Source: Trichomonas vaginalis G3 (lineage: Eukaryota > Parabasalia > Trichomonadida > Trichomonadidae). Taken from it: a DNA stretch of 64,000 nucleotides. A program made the position numbers and the translations under genes. The first letter of the stretch is position 1, and each line of letters opens with the position of its first letter. Positions 1-12,400 of this stretch are shown one piece after another. Where the stretch lies: positions 23,342,082 through 23,406,081 of the forward strand of contig NC_067207.1 of the NCBI RefSeq assembly GCF_026262505.1. The letters are read 5' to 3'. The notes beneath the pieces were generated by a model. The model was not told where the DNA came from and made no database searches. It saw only the letters and a program-made list of their open reading frames with translations.

Positions 1-2027
1 AGCATCTCAAGCACATTATCCAGATCGAGCCACAGATCTTCCTTTCCCAATTAAACCGTCCATGCGTTATGAGTAAACACCATGTCATTATTGCAGCGCC
101 AAGTGTGGTCGTAGGCTTCGATTTGAAGACCCTGGAAACCGCTTTTCGCTTTCCATTCACAAATACGATTACTTCGATGTTTTTAACGCCAAATCTACTT
201 TCTATTGTAACTACATCACACTTATACAAGATAGATCTCGCAGACGAACGAGAAATCTCACCAATTGTCTTAGTTTCGGATGTAAAAAATCAGATGATCC
301 AAAAGAAGCAAACAAGCGAAGGCGTTACATTGGCAGAACTTCTTTCGGCTCTACTTGAGAATAATGACTTCAAAGGAGCAATACAAACACTACACAACGC
401 TTTAGCAAATATTCCACTTCCGAAAGTCGACGACAACGAAAATGTACCACTCAGCGAAGAAGCTGTAGAAGAAATATGCATAGAATTCTTACTTTACGAG
501 CTCAACGTCATTACATTATGCAATAAAGATGAAAAAGTCGACTTAAAACCATCGAGAGTAATAAATACGAATGGCAAATACGATATGCTAGCCTCTCTTG
601 CACATCTGCTTCGCCTCAGAGAGTTCTCAAGAGCAGGAGACAAGATTCGAGATGAAAGTGTCATTACTTCTCTTGGTAGAACCGAAACCGCGGTTGCAAT
701 GTTATTAGAAAAGGCATACAGCCAATCCGAGCACGACGCCCATATCCTAAGCGCTCTTAATTCTGCATTATTGATTCATCCAGACGAACAACAGTATCTT
801 GTAGAGTCAATCAGTGCAAAGAAGCGCGAGGAAGCAACATCTATACTCGAAAACAACTCCGCCGCTTTCAGCGAAGCCATCCTTTGCTTCTTAAAACCTT
901 CAACTCCGAAAGATGTCGCTGACAAAGTGACTTCCTTCATTAGCGAAGATCGTAAACGCGATATAATAAAATTACTGACCCAGAAAGGTCTCGACGACAA
1001 GCAGAAAGACACAATTGTCAACGCATTAGATATCTTGATCGAAATTGCCGAAAAAGAGAAGCTCCCGAGCGTAATTATGCGTTACAGAGAGATCGTTGAG
1101 GACCACTGCAAGTCCAAAGACATCAACGACATGAAGGTTCTCTCAGTTTTGAATTTTTCAATGCCATATTTGCCCGGCCAATTATCTACGAATATGTGTC
1201 TTGCGATTATTAAAGACATTGCGACATCGAAAAACAAGTTTTCTTCGATTGATATCGCATTATGGAACTTGGCATTGGCAAATGACGAACCAGCGGCCAA
1301 GAAGGACGAAGAACTCCACAAGATGATAAAAGATGTCACTTTGGAGTTCCATATTAACAATGTTCCGGAGACTTTTGAGCATTTAATAAGGAGAGGATTG
1401 TATATCTCAGCTGCTGATGTTGCTTTACAGGCAAAGATGTATTCCAAAGCCGTTTACGCTGTTTCCTGCTATCCGCATGAAGCAGAAAACAACAGAAGAG
1501 AAATATTAATTCGAAGATACATCAGAATGACTCCTAGATCGATGTGGCAGGACTTGTGCAAGAAGTACAATGTTTCACATATCGACGAAGAGGAGAAAGA
1601 TGGAGAAGGACCAAGCCAAGCAAGATTAGTTGAAAAATTCAAGGATTTGCGTCAGAAAATCAAAGATTTGAGGAACAAAGCGGCCGAATCAGCCGATTTC
1701 CTCGAGCAAATCAACAATTGGGGTGACGTTTTGCCTCAAGCAAGCGAAAGATGCGCTGAATGCGGAAAACAAATCGGAACAGAACAGGCTTACGCGTTTT
1801 CATGCGGACATACATTCCACGCAAGTTGTATGAAGGCTGCTGCGTTCGATACTTTGTCTGTTTCGAATCAGAACAAATTGCTGTCGTTTAAATCATCGAA
1901 ATTGACACCTGAAGAGAGGAAAATCGTTGAGGACATTCTCCTTGACGACTGCCCAAAGTGCGGATTGGCTTCTGTGAATTTGATCAGAATTCCGATTGTA
2001 ACTAAATCGAGATGGGGACTTGAGTAA
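1..2027 (+). CDS. VPS18: VPS18-like HOPS/CORVET subunit (3' part)
   Basis: The reading frame is open to the left edge of the window (an ATG lies at 69, but in-frame codons continue upstream), so the gene starts outside the window; about 675 codons are visible against roughly 970 residues in known Vps18. The C-terminus (last 91 residues) is a split RING-H2: CAEC, then SCGHTFHASC, then after about 40 residues CPKC. That long insertion before the last Cys pair is characteristic of Vps18 rather than Vps11 or Vps41. The middle is helical and clathrin-heavy-chain-repeat-like, and a coiled coil precedes the RING. Known role: core subunit of the class C tethering complexes that drive endosome and lysosome fusion. 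The start of the window would be the end of the beta-propeller. Assignment rests on motif pattern by eye. Confidence 0.82.
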   Translation, partial: HLKHIIQIEPQIFLSQLNRPCVMSKHHVIIAAPSVVVGFDLKTLETAFRFPFTNTITSMFLTPNLLSIVTTSHLYKIDLADEREISPIVLVSDVKNQMIQKKQTSEGVTLAELLSALLENNDFKGAIQTLHNALANIPLPKVDDNENVPLSEEAVEEICIEFLLYELNVITLCNKDEKVDLKPSRVINTNGKYDMLASLAHLLRLREFSRAGDKIRDESVITSLGRTETAVAMLLEKAYSQSEHDAHILSALNSALLIHPDEQQYLVESISAKKREEATSILENNSAAFSEAILCFLKPSTPKDVADKVTSFISEDRKRDIIKLLTQKGLDDKQKDTIVNALDILIEIAEKEKLPSVIMRYREIVEDHCKSKDINDMKVLSVLNFSMPYLPGQLSTNMCLAIIKDIATSKNKFSSIDIALWNLALANDEPAAKKDEELHKMIKDVTLEFHINNVPETFEHLIRRGLYISAADVALQAKMYSKAVYAVSCYPHEAENNRREILIRRYIRMTPRSMWQDLCKKYNVSHIDEEEKDGEGPSQARLVEKFKDLRQKIKDLRNKAAESADFLEQINNWGDVLPQASERCAECGKQIGTEQAYAFSCGHTFHASCMKAAAFDTLSVSNQNKLLSFKSSKLTPEERKIVEDILLDDCPKCGLASVNLIRIPIVTKSRWGLE

Positions 2028-2241
2028 TAATATATATTATGTATTATTTTTTCTATTTTATTTACTATATTTATAAAAAAAAGTATCTTTTTTCCTAATT
2101 TTGTTTTTTTTCCCTTTAATATGGTGAATAAATGCATGAACACCAAAAACGAAAGATTTAAGCGAGAAAATCAAGGGAATGCTAAAAAGGTTTAAAGATA
2201 TTCATTTTTTCACACTTTCATACAAAAACTATTTACATTAA

Positions 2242-4514
2242 GGATACCCTTACGTGTCAGATTTTTTGCGCATACGAAGAAGTCATGCTAGACATGAGCT
2301 ATAAACCTGAAATTTTAGCAACATATTTAAAACTTTTTAAACTACAATACACTTTAATATTCAAGAACAAAAATATTCTTTTTAGAAATTACATAATTAT
2401 TTTATGTGAAATCTATATAAAAACATATTTTGCGAGCGTAACTTTTTTCTTTATAAGCACCTTATATGACTGATAAACTGTGAAGGCACATAATTGTTAA
2501 TTCATAGAGTTGATATGTTTCCAAAATTGAGAGGAAATTTGAAAATTGAATACCCTTTCAATTCAATTTTCAAAAGATATCAGCTCCTTCAATAATTGAA
2601 GGACGATTTTGATCATTTGCTCTTAAAACAAGTATGCCATGGAGAAAAAAGTTACGCTCGCAAATCTGAAATATAACTATCATATAAAAAAATTAAATTT
2701 CTAATTTTTTACTCTATAGATATTATTGGCCACTTGTGTAATGCATAAAAGTTTATGTCATATGCATACATTTGGAAGTATGGGAGACGAGGGAAATTAC
2801 TTCTATGAGGCACTAGGATTTTTAAAAATTTCTCTATCGGACTCACCATTCAATTTCTCGAAAATTAAAAAAAATCAATAATAGCTAAAATGTATTATGC
2901 ATAACAAATTTTAATGTTACACGGTATTTTTTGAACTTCATGACATGAATTTTCTTTATTATTTTTTTTTGGATTTTCTATGATTTATGCGATAGGCTGG
3001 AACAACATTGTAAGTGCAATGATATCATTTATAGAGAAATCTAAAACTTCAGCATTCAGAACTCGCAACCACAAAAATATTCATTTGCTAAGTAAGTAAA
3101 GTTGATTAAGTTCGACACTTAGCTTTTATACGTAAAACCAAGTGTGTATTGTTATTTCTTGTTAAATTATTGAGAAAAAAATAAATTGTAAGAGAAACGA
3201 TACTGATTATTGAAATAATATTGAGGGTAGCTGCAGATTTCTTCATTAACATGCCGGAAATTTGTTAATCTTGGTTTTCTATCATAAAATCTGTCGAAGA
3301 ATCTAAAAACGGAGATATGAAATAGAGATCATGTAAATCTAGAGTATCCTGTCAGAAAAATAGACTAAGCATGTAACCCTTTTTTGGTCATAAACACTTT
3401 TTACCACTTAGTCATACAGATGATCATTAAATTTAAACGAGCACTTTTTGTCAGAATTTATTCTTTTACAAAGACAGAAGATTTTAGTATTATTTAATAT
3501 TAGTGCTGTAGCAAAATTCAAAAAACGGTGAAAATTCAGTGAATTTGTGAATTCACATTTTTTTTTCGACATTTTTCTTGATATATCCATGCACATTAAG
3601 AACACAGCTTTGATACGCTTAAAAAAGCATATTTCATATGAAATTGTTAAAGAAATAAACAATTTATATAAAAATTGCACTTATGGGCAGTTTAGATATA
3701 TAATTTATATATAACATATATACAAATCCATAGACAAAGTGCAATAACTACAATGTTGTAGAAAATTACAGCAGAAATACTGACTTTTTGAAGGATAATA
3801 AGAATTCTTCTAAATGTTGTATTTTTATAATTTGATTGATTTTTTTTTACTATTTCATTAATCTTTTATGAATAATAATTATTTTTAATATATGTGCTAT
3901 TAAAATTTCAAATTTTGACTAATATATCTAAGTTATCTGAACGAAACATTTAGAAAATATCATACTTACATTGAAATAGCAAGTAGAGCATATTAATAGC
4001 AAGTTTCTTGGCTTTATATCTATCATCTATTGTTGTTTGATCAAACAAAATTCACTCTATTATATGGTGTCAATTAATTAAAACAATTTTTAATAGTTAT
4101 TTATTTAGTGCGAATAAGTGCAAACTCATAAATGAATAACTTAATAGTAGAAATGAATTATCTGATATAAATCTCACATTTTGTCCATCAGAAATACTTT
4201 AATTGCATACGCATAACTATTAGTAATACGTCTGGAGTGTCAATTAATAACAATCCCACAACAAGTAAAATTCAGATTTTTATTAAACTTATTTTTTCCT
4301 AAAAGTTTTCTCAAATTACTATATATAAATATGTGGATAAAATAATAGTAATATTGTAAAAAATTAGATAATTTTTTTTATTTGAGAACCTCTCAAAAGT
4401 TCATTCAATTTATCAATTGTTTCAGTTTGATGTATATTCATTTCTGGAGCCTAAAACTTTAGCAATCATGACAATATCATATTCTCTTTCTAACTACGCA
4501 ATGTAAGGGTATCC
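2242..4514. mobile_element. TTAA-flanked element, non-coding (Kolobok/piggyBac-like)
   Basis: The ends are perfect inverted repeats, GGATACCCTTAC at 2242-2253 and its complement at 4503-4514, each bordered by TTAA (2238-2241 and 4515-4518). A TTAA target duplication is the hallmark of Kolobok and piggyBac transposons. No open frame inside resembles a transposase, so this 2.3-kb copy is non-autonomous or badly decayed. It contains a smaller inverted-repeat element at 2429-2664. It lies 200 bp downstream of the VPS18-like gene. Confidence 0.6.
2429..2664. repeat. 236-bp MITE-like inverted-repeat element
   Basis: A perfect 22-bp terminal inverted repeat, beginning TTTGCGAGCGTAAC at 2429-2450, is matched by its complement at 2643-2664. 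The interior is AT-rich, non-coding and carries its own short inverted repeat. No clear target duplication is visible. It sits inside the larger TTAA-flanked element and is therefore younger than it. Confidence 0.6.
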
Positions 4515-5279
4515 TTAAGTGTGAAATAACCAAAGCGGTCAATGACTTTACATTAGTTTTCTTTATCCTTGCCCAGATACTTCTGCTGACTACCTTACGG
4601 GCAACCTGCAAAGTGACTTCCAAGGCATCGGAAAATAATGTATTTTCGTGAGCCTACCTTAAGGGTGCACACGAGAGGATCATGTAAACTTCAGAATTTA
4701 GAACCTTATTTTTAGGCATTATCTTGGCTACCTATTTAGGCTCGAAAAGCAAAAAATATCAAAAAATACAACTTGACTCCATTATGACCCTTTCATGGAG
4801 GTAGTTTTTATCCGCTAGTATTTTCCCTTTGAATCTCTTTACAATTCGAAATCAAATTCAAACCTCAGTAGAAGAAAGGAAGAATCGACTTACTACGGTT
4901 GTAATACAAATAAATACATATATTTAATTATTTTTATTTACATAATAATTGTTTGAAGCTCATATTCCATCAAATTTTTAAATAAAAACATTAAAATGTT
5001 GAAAATGTTCATATATTTTAATAGGGTTTTGGCACTTTATTGAGGAATTACTACATACATAGTCGAACTGAACTTGATATTTTGAAATTTAAATTATTTA
5101 TCAAAATTAAAATTTAACTTGAAATTTATAATTATTTAGTCATATTTTGCATAATTCTAAGTAGATTTTGTAAAAAATCAAGAAAGAAAAATTTTAACGT
5201 GCTTTATTTTTTCTTTTTTATAATAATACATATTATTATATAATTAACATATTCATAATGTTTCACCCTTTCAAAAATA

Positions 5280-5318
5280 TAATCCTCCTCCTCTCAAATA
5301 AACGCACATACGGGTGGC
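5280..5318 (+). repeat. Copy of the right end of the 4663-7530 element
   Basis: About 39 bases starting taatcctcctcctctcaa recur almost unchanged at about 7490-7528, where they form the right end of the TTAA-flanked element. The internal copy may be a remnant of a second, older end or a partial duplication. Confidence 0.6.
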
Positions 5319-5469
5319 CTCTTTTTTCAAAAAATTAAAATTTGAAATTTTGGGCTCAAATATTAGAGATTTTTTCAACCTTCAACGATATATGTTGTCT
5401 ATATCAGACCTCCTTTCTTTTTGATACTTAACATTGTTCCTAAATCTTAGCCGTTAAGGCTGTTCTGAA

Positions 5470-7288
5470 TAGGGTTGTACAAACTGGCACAATTTTGCGG
5501 GCCGCGTGCCAGCTCCTGGCAGGCGGCCAAAATCAAAAAAGTGGCCAAAAATCGGGCCTCGTGGCGTGGAAAGGGTGGAGCCCGAAGGGCGACATCCTTT
5601 CCACGCCACTCGGCCTATGACCACAATTATATAATATGCTCATTATTATTTTTTCTTCTTTTCTCTTCTTTTTTTTTTCTTTTTCTCTTTTCTTTCTTCT
5701 TTTTCCCTTTTCCCTTCCTTTTTTTCTAGTTTTGGAAAGGAAAAAGTAAAAAATTTAATAATTAATTTTATTACTATGAAAATATACTTTTTAGCTTATA
5801 TTGTAAGCTGTGAGAGTTTTAAGTGATGGAAGATATAAATCAAATTTGAAATTCAACAAATCTTGTTATGATTAAGTTGAATATTGTACTCTAATTAAGA
5901 GTTTTCAGTTATGAACTCAGGTATTATATAATAAAAGTATAACTCAAGATAATAAAGAGGTTTTTAAAATGTAGATCTGAAAATCAAACTACCATGTTTG
6001 ATATGATTAAGTTGAATAATGTTATTTTATTAAATGGTTCAAATCTGTGAAATCGGCAATTACAAATTAAAGGCGTAGTTCAAAAAATTAAAGAGATTTT
6101 AAAAATTTAATATCAGAATTAAACTAAAAAAAGGATTTAGTTATTTCAGTAATTATCAGAAAAGGTTAAAAAGATAGGGTAAGTAATGAGACTTGAGTGA
6201 GATGTGAGAAATCATATGTAAATAATTAGATATCTGATGAGTAAGGTCGGAGAGTTAAGATCTGGTTAGTAAGGTAGTAATGAGAGTTAAGATCTGGTTA
6301 GTAAGGTAGTAATGAGAGTTAAGATCTGGTTAGTAAGGTAGTAATGAGAGTTAAGATCTGGTTAGTAAGGTAGTAATGAGAGTTAAGATCTGGTTAGTAA
6401 GGTAGTAATGAGAGTTAAGATCTGGTTAGTAAGGTAGTAATGAGAGTTAAGATCTGGTTAGTAAGGTAGTAATGAGAGTTAAGATCTGGTTAGTAAGGTC
6501 GGAGAGTTAAGATCTGGTTAGTAAGGTAGTAATGAGAGATCTGCGGGCAGTAATGATACATCTATGAGTACATAACTAAAACCTGAGTTCTATGAGCGAA
6601 ATCTGAGAGCTAAAAGCCGAGAGATCTAAGGTAAGTAATGAGAGAAGAGAATTTGAAATTTTACAAAATATGTTTACTCATACAAAATAATTCGCATTCT
6701 TTTATAACGAATCTCAATGCCAATTAATACATAAAACAGATTTTAGCAATCAATTGCAAGATTTAGAAAGATTTTATTTATAATCTCAGCCAAATTAACA
6801 AATATTTTATTGATTTCGTAAAAAATAGCAATAAAACATAAAAATATGACATTCTATTTTTCCAAAAAAATTTCAAAAATCATTTTTTAACATGAAATTT
6901 ATATTTTTTAATTTTTTTTTAAATTTTGAATTTTTTTTTGGAATTTTCAACCATGTCAAAAGTCGGGATCTACAAATGTATTCTCTTTGACATAGGATAA
7001 AAACATCCTTTCTTATAATTTCATTGTAAAATAAAATTTTCTTAAATTTATTGAATCCAAACTCAACTTTGCAACATTTTATTATCATAAAAACTAAGAA
7101 ACATCAGGTAAACTTCAATTTGGAGAGCTTAAAATCATATCTAAATTGAAAAATAAGGGGAAAAAAATTGTAAAAAAAAATCTCATTAGATGGGGCAAAA
7201 AGTGACTTTTTTAATGTGTTTTTTTAAAAAATCGTGCCAGCTGGCCAAAAAAGGTGTGCCAGCAGGCGTGCCAGTTTGTACAACCCTA
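5470..7288. mobile_element. Non-autonomous hAT transposon with perfect 8-bp target duplication
   Basis: The element begins TAGGGTTGTACAAACTGG and ends with the exact complement; the inverted end is 21 bp. It is bordered on both sides by GTTCTGAA (5462-5469 and 7289-7296), the 8-bp target duplication expected for hAT elements, whose ends typically start with T/CAG-G. TGGC-type motifs recur just inside both ends, resembling hAT subterminal transposase sites. The 1.8-kb interior codes for no recognisable transposase; it contains a pyrimidine-rich stretch (5640-5740) and a 32-bp tandem array. The intact duplication argues for a fairly recent insertion. Confidence 0.85.
6241..6541 (+). repeat. 32-bp tandem repeat inside the hAT element
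   Basis: About nine nearly identical units of 32 bp (core agttaagatctggttagt) run head to tail, with 26-bp variant units at both ends that carry gtcgga in place of gtagtaatga. It is a minisatellite within the non-autonomous hAT. Confidence 0.9.
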
Positions 7289-7589
7289 GTTCTGAAAATA
7301 TTTTTTTTTCGAAAAAATTCGAAAAAAATTCTTAAAATTCAAAAATCCCTTAATTCCTGAGGATTTTGGAAAAAAGTTTTTACATGAACATGTGTATATT
7401 ATATGAAGTATATTGATAAGGTAAAAATCAAATTTTATTGCATATTCATCGAGAAAATAAACTAACGAATCCCTCAAAATTGAGAGGGTAATCCTCCTCC
7501 TCTCAAATAAACGTACATACGGGTGCACCCTTAAAAAAAAAGTCAATAAAAATTTTACATACAAAAACAATTTACTAATATATACAAAA

Positions 7590-9092
7590 TTATTCATATT
7601 CATTGTCGTCATCTGAACCAGAAAGAACAATAATGAGGTTTTCATCCAAATTCTTAGTAAGAGCTTTGTTAATATGAGAAACATCAAAATTAGAAGCGTA
7701 ATCAATTCTGATGTACTCTCCAAGTGTCTTTGATTGGTCATTAACTGCACAATAAGCTTGTTCGGCCGTGTAAAACTCAATTAAAGCGCAATTAAATTTT
7801 CTTAAGACTTGGACACATTTAATGGGTCCGTATTTGGAGAAGTAGTTGTACATCTTAGGAATAGTGTTGTTTGTATCAGATAAACCGCAAACAGAAATAA
7901 TAAATCTGATTTCTTGCGGATTTTGTTTCGAAGAGCTGGAGTTTTGGTCTGATGGGGCTAAAGATGAAACAGGATTCTTCTTTTCGTTCTTTGGAAGTGG
8001 AATATCAAGGTTTGGAAAATCTGAGGATTCTGACTCGGAAGAAGAGGTTTTTCTATGTCTAGATTTACCTTTTGTCTTATCCTTATGATGCCTGGATCTT
8101 TTTGCGTCTTTTTCTTTTTCTTCATTTCTTTTATTTGATTTTTCTTTTTTACTCTCAGATTTCTTGGATTTTTTATCTGAATCGGATGATTTGATTTTCT
8201 TACTCTTTGATGAACTATGCTTTGGTTCATTTTCTTCTGAATCAGATGAAATATAAGATTCATAATCTGAATAAGAATAATCAGAATCATCACTGTAGTA
8301 TCTGGAAGATTTTTTGTCCTTTGGTTTACCCTTTTCTTTTGACAGATTCTTTTCTTTTCCTGATTTCGAAGTTTTTTCTTTTGATTTCGAAGAATTTGAT
8401 CGTTTTTCTTTTGGTTTAGATCCAGAATCACTGATTTCGTCGATTTCGCTTTCAGATGGCTCGTATTCATCTTCAGAAATTGAATCCGAATATGAAGAAG
8501 AAATTTGTCGAGAATGGTGCTTAGGTTTTAATTTTTTATCACTAGTATGACTCTTTGGTTTAGGACTTGGCTCGCTTTTATGTGATTTGTGTTTAGAATG
8601 CTTTTTCTCTTTTTCCGATTGTTCTTCATCATAATAATCAGAGTAATCAGATATTTCACGCTTCTTTGAGTTCTTTTCTTTACGATGCTTTCCTTCTTTC
8701 TTGCTTTTATCTTGCTTTTCTGAAGATTTGGCATGTTCTTCGTTTTCAGAGGACTCTTGAGGAATTGGTGATTTACTACGTGATTTTTGTTTAGAAACCT
8801 GTGGAATTTCTTGCTTGACTTGTTTCATTTCAATTGATTTTGAATTTTTTTGTTCTTGCGTTTGAGATTTTTTATTTGAGATGGATTGGATGGTATTAAA
8901 TAGGGCATCTACAAACTGAAATGTCTCTTCGTTAATAATATCGTGTAATCTATCAGTAATATATTGCTGATTTTTACTTTTTTGGAGCATTTCCCATACA
9001 AATTTAGAGAATATCTTCTTGTCAAGTTCAATGCCATGCTCAATTACATATTGTTCCATCCATGGCCGAATTTCAAATTCTTTTAAACTCAT
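7590..9092 (-). CDS. RBM26/27-like RNA-binding protein (PWI-like domain, RS/KE-rich linker, RRM)
   Basis: A 500-residue protein. Residues 1-75 form a helical PWI-like domain like the N-terminus of metazoan RBM26/RBM27, ending in ETFQFVDALFNTIQ. Residues about 76-385 are low-complexity, rich in Ser, Lys, Glu, Asp and Arg, like SR-type splicing and RNA-processing factors. Residues about 391-466 form an RRM with an RNP2-like IISVCGL and RNP1-like CALIEFYT. The tail is acidic. The CCCH zinc finger of animal RBM26/27 is not seen. Known relatives act in nuclear RNA surveillance and poly(A) exosome targeting; that role is inferred here. The gene is divergent from the CC2D2A-like gene, sharing a 383-bp upstream region. 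Confidence 0.72.
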   Translation of the reverse strand: MSLKEFEIRPWMEQYVIEHGIELDKKIFSKFVWEMLQKSKNQQYITDRLHDIINEETFQFVDALFNTIQSISNKKSQTQEQKNSKSIEMKQVKQEIPQVSKQKSRSKSPIPQESSENEEHAKSSEKQDKSKKEGKHRKEKNSKKREISDYSDYYDEEQSEKEKKHSKHKSHKSEPSPKPKSHTSDKKLKPKHHSRQISSSYSDSISEDEYEPSESEIDEISDSGSKPKEKRSNSSKSKEKTSKSGKEKNLSKEKGKPKDKKSSRYYSDDSDYSYSDYESYISSDSEENEPKHSSSKSKKIKSSDSDKKSKKSESKKEKSNKRNEEKEKDAKRSRHHKDKTKGKSRHRKTSSSESESSDFPNLDIPLPKNEKKNPVSSLAPSDQNSSSSKQNPQEIRFIISVCGLSDTNNTIPKMYNYFSKYGPIKCVQVLRKFNCALIEFYTAEQAYCAVNDQSKTLGEYIRIDYASNFDVSHINKALTKNLDENLIIVLSGSDDDNEYE

Positions 9093-9475
9093 TTTTTAAC
9101 TTTTTTTTCTCGATTTCTCTGGCAAATTTTAAGAGATTATGTAAACTTCAGAATATTAAATTAAAAATTAATTGACGAAGTGATGCTAAAACAGTAAGTA
9201 TTATCCAATGACACAATTTTTATGGAAAAATTTCAAAAAGAGATGATAAATTTTTCACAAAATCGTTCAATACAGATTTTGACTTTAAAAACAAGAAATA
9301 AATAATATATAAATGATTGTTATGAATTTTATATCATAAATTACTAAATTTAATTTCCACAATGGCTATCATGAAGATTTTGAGGGGAAAACATTCTTAA
9401 AATATCCAATGCAATCAAATTATCATAAAATATTGCTTGACAACAAGAATTCCGTTTTTTAATTAATTTCAGTAG
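9093..9475. promoter_or_regulatory. Shared upstream region of two divergent host genes
   Basis: This 383-bp AT-rich spacer separates the start codons of the RBM26/27-like and CC2D2A-like genes and must hold both promoters. A gtaaact motif (about 9137-9143) lies near the RBM26/27-like start. No classical trichomonad TCA-type initiator is obvious close to either ATG. Confidence 0.45.
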
Positions 9476-12400
9476 ATGTCTACGCCGCAAAATCAAGGCG
9501 CATATAATGGCGGTGGAGACAATCACACTACTATGTCATCATCTGCAGTCAAATTCGGTATAGATTCGGCTGTAAGTGATCCAAATGACCCTCATGTAAA
9601 AGAAAATCAGGAGTTTCAAGAGAGATTTCTAAAATTTCTTCAATATCAAGAATTAGATTCGGATGAAATCCCAACAGACTTTAACGAAGAGGAAGAAGAA
9701 TCAGATTTAGCATTTTTCGATCTGAAAATCACAAAACCCGAGTGTTTCTTTGATGAAATTCAATCAAATAACAAATATATTACATACGTTTCAAACAAAA
9801 CTGCAGAAAATGGAGCCAAGCCGTTATACCTTAAAGCTATTGATTTAAATGATGGTGTATATAGGTGGAACTACATTGAATGCAAAAATGCCAATGTGAA
9901 TAGATTGAATAATCGCTTGATTTTAGACGATCCTAACAAAATTACATTCTTTAATGAAGAAGGCGAAATGAAACAAGATGCTCCTTTAGTACGTCAAACA
10001 ATGCCATACGCTGACTTCAAAAAAGCCAAGAAAAAAGTTGATGACACACTTCTTTATAATTTTGTCCCTGGAACAATGATTCCTATTTCAGCAACTATTG
10101 TTTCGCGTTTTATTAGAATAGAAATCTTTAATATAGAGTTTGCTGTACACCCTTTATCTTCTAAAGCAACAATTCTTCAGAATCAAATTTTAGAATTATA
10201 TCGATCAATAGAAAACGAAACAGAAATTTCTCGGATACAAAATTATAAATCTCGTATAGATCTTATCAGAGCACAGTTGAAAATCGTTAGAGATGATAAT
10301 CGCAAAAAATTATTACAAGAAGTCGTTCGTTTACAAGAGTTAAGAGACTTCGAAGAACATAAAGTTAGAGAAATTCGTGATATGCTTCTAAATTCTTGGC
10401 ACGCATTAAAAGAAATTCAAGAAAGTACTTTTATTATCGCTCCTTTCATTTTGAAGTGGGTTTCACGCAAAAGAAATGAATCCGAGCGACAATTTGAAGT
10501 TGCTCTCCTCGAAACAGATATAGGAATTCGTGCAAATGAAATTGCAGAACTCGAAGAAATTAATACTGGTAAGAAACCAAATACAGACAATATTATACAG
10601 ACATTAAAAGATCAAAGAGTAAAATTAGGCTTGAGAAATCCAGGAGAAACGACTTGGGAGCCTGTTTTAAAGAAAATTGAAATTCCATCGGTCCAAAGGT
10701 TAACAATGGAAGAAAATAACAGAAGAAAAATGATAGATGAAACAAATTTATGGATACAAGCAAATATCTCTGATAAAAAAGCTATTTCGTCCGAATTCAA
10801 AATGAATTATTCGTTATACGCCGAATCTGGCATTGGGATACGCTTCCTTTGTACAAGAGTTCCAAAGGCGGTTCCAGTAGAAATATGGCAAGACGGTCCA
10901 ACAGGAAAAACAGTAATCGCGACAGTAAATATCCCTGTTGTTAACGGTGTTCCATATCAGCCAATGAAAATACAGTTTACAAGTAGTCAACCAATTCATG
11001 GCTGCTTAGTCCAAGGAACAATTTCAGCACAAGGCTTCGTTGAACCAGATTTTGATGGCGGACAGACAGTTATCCACGAAATGTCTAAAAAGAAAGCAAT
11101 AATGAAGGATTTGAAGTCCAATCCATCATCTTTCATTAGCGTACCTAAATTTGTTGAAACAACTAAAAATTCAGATCCAAATGATCCAAAACTCCAAGAA
11201 ATTCTAAACGAAGCAAACGTTGATTTAGACCCACAAATAATTTCCAACCAGTTTATTCTCGACAAAGGTGTTATTGCCACGAAATTTTCTTCAATGGCCC
11301 CAATGATGGTCCACAATGAGCTTCCCCATAAAGTTTTCAGAAAGCCAGAGCCAAAACCTAATAATAAATCCGATACAAAACTTGAGGATGTCATCATTGA
11401 TTCCGATAAATGGTCAGTCAAAGACATTTTGCATTCTTTGTGGTCCTTCTTTTTCGAAAAGAGAAGACCATTAAGTGTCAATCCAATTGACTTTCCATCA
11501 ACAGAATACATCAGGCATGGATCTGTTGTCATTTCCAGATTGTTATCTGCAGCAAATACTCCTCAAAGAATGCAGATGTCCATCAAAAACTATGTTCCTC
11601 TTGAAAATTCCGCGAGAGTTTTCGCGAGAGTCTTTTTCGAAGGTGTAAGTTATTTAACAGACGCTGTTGACATGAAAGATGGTGCATGGAATGAATCAAT
11701 CACATACGACATGGCTGAATTGTTTGGTTTGAAGACAGATGTAAAATCTATTGCAACTAAAACAATAAGAATTGATTTGTTCGATCATGTCAACTTGAAG
11801 CAAAACGAAAGAGACCAAAACATGCCAGAGAAAATCTCAGAAAACCACTTCTTGGCAACACTTGAAATACCTGTTAAATCATTGATATTTAATGGTGGAA
11901 TTGATGACGTAATTCCTATGATTAGTCATCCTTTGCATTTCGGATATGAATCAATGTCGAAACCAATCATGATTAATCTCAATTTACAGTCGATTCCTCC
12001 ATTAACATTCACCATTGACAGAAACAATTATATTAATACAGAGTCACAAGCTGTTGCTTATAGATTTAAATACATTTTGGATGCAAGAAAATCATCAAAT
12101 CTTAGATACGTTGCTTTCTCGAAAGACGGACAAAACAAGCTGCAATTGATTTACAGGAACTTGTGCAAATTGCAAACACCTCCTAATTTCACAACTATTC
12201 AATCTTTGCTGAGATTTGTTTCTGCAATTCCTTATACAAGTGAATTCCCTGACGATCAAAATCCAACTGTAAAATCTCCTTCAATTGTCATGGAAGAAAT
12301 GAGCGGAACAATTGAAGAACATGCAGTTATATTATCTTCATTCCTTGAAGCAAATAATATCAAATCGAAAGTAGTCCTTGGATATGATAAAGTTCACGGA

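Larger units (their letters stand above)
4663..7530. mobile_element. Probable second TTAA-flanked element, split by a hAT insertion
   Basis: TTAA at 4659-4662 is followed by GGGTGCAC; the complement GTGCACCC ends at 7530 and is followed by TTAA (7531-7534). The inverted end is short, so the call is tentative. Removing the nested hAT copy (5470-7288 plus one target copy) leaves about 1.0 kb. The right end lies 60 bp past the stop codon of the RBM26/27-like gene. The right-end sequence around 7490-7530 is present a second time at 5280-5318. No coding sequence is visible. Confidence 0.4.

Noticed and set aside
5475-5729. 84-codon frame ending in Phe/Leu/Ser repeats
   Set aside because: It reads through the hAT end and a pyrimidine-rich tract; not a gene.
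6241-6541. CRISPR array
   Set aside because: The 32-bp units are contiguous repeats without unique spacers, inside a hAT element.
7958-8734. Lys/Asn/Gln-rich and Phe/Ser-rich frames under the RBM26/27-like gene
   Set aside because: Alternative frames of the Ser/Lys/Glu repeat region; no start context or domain.
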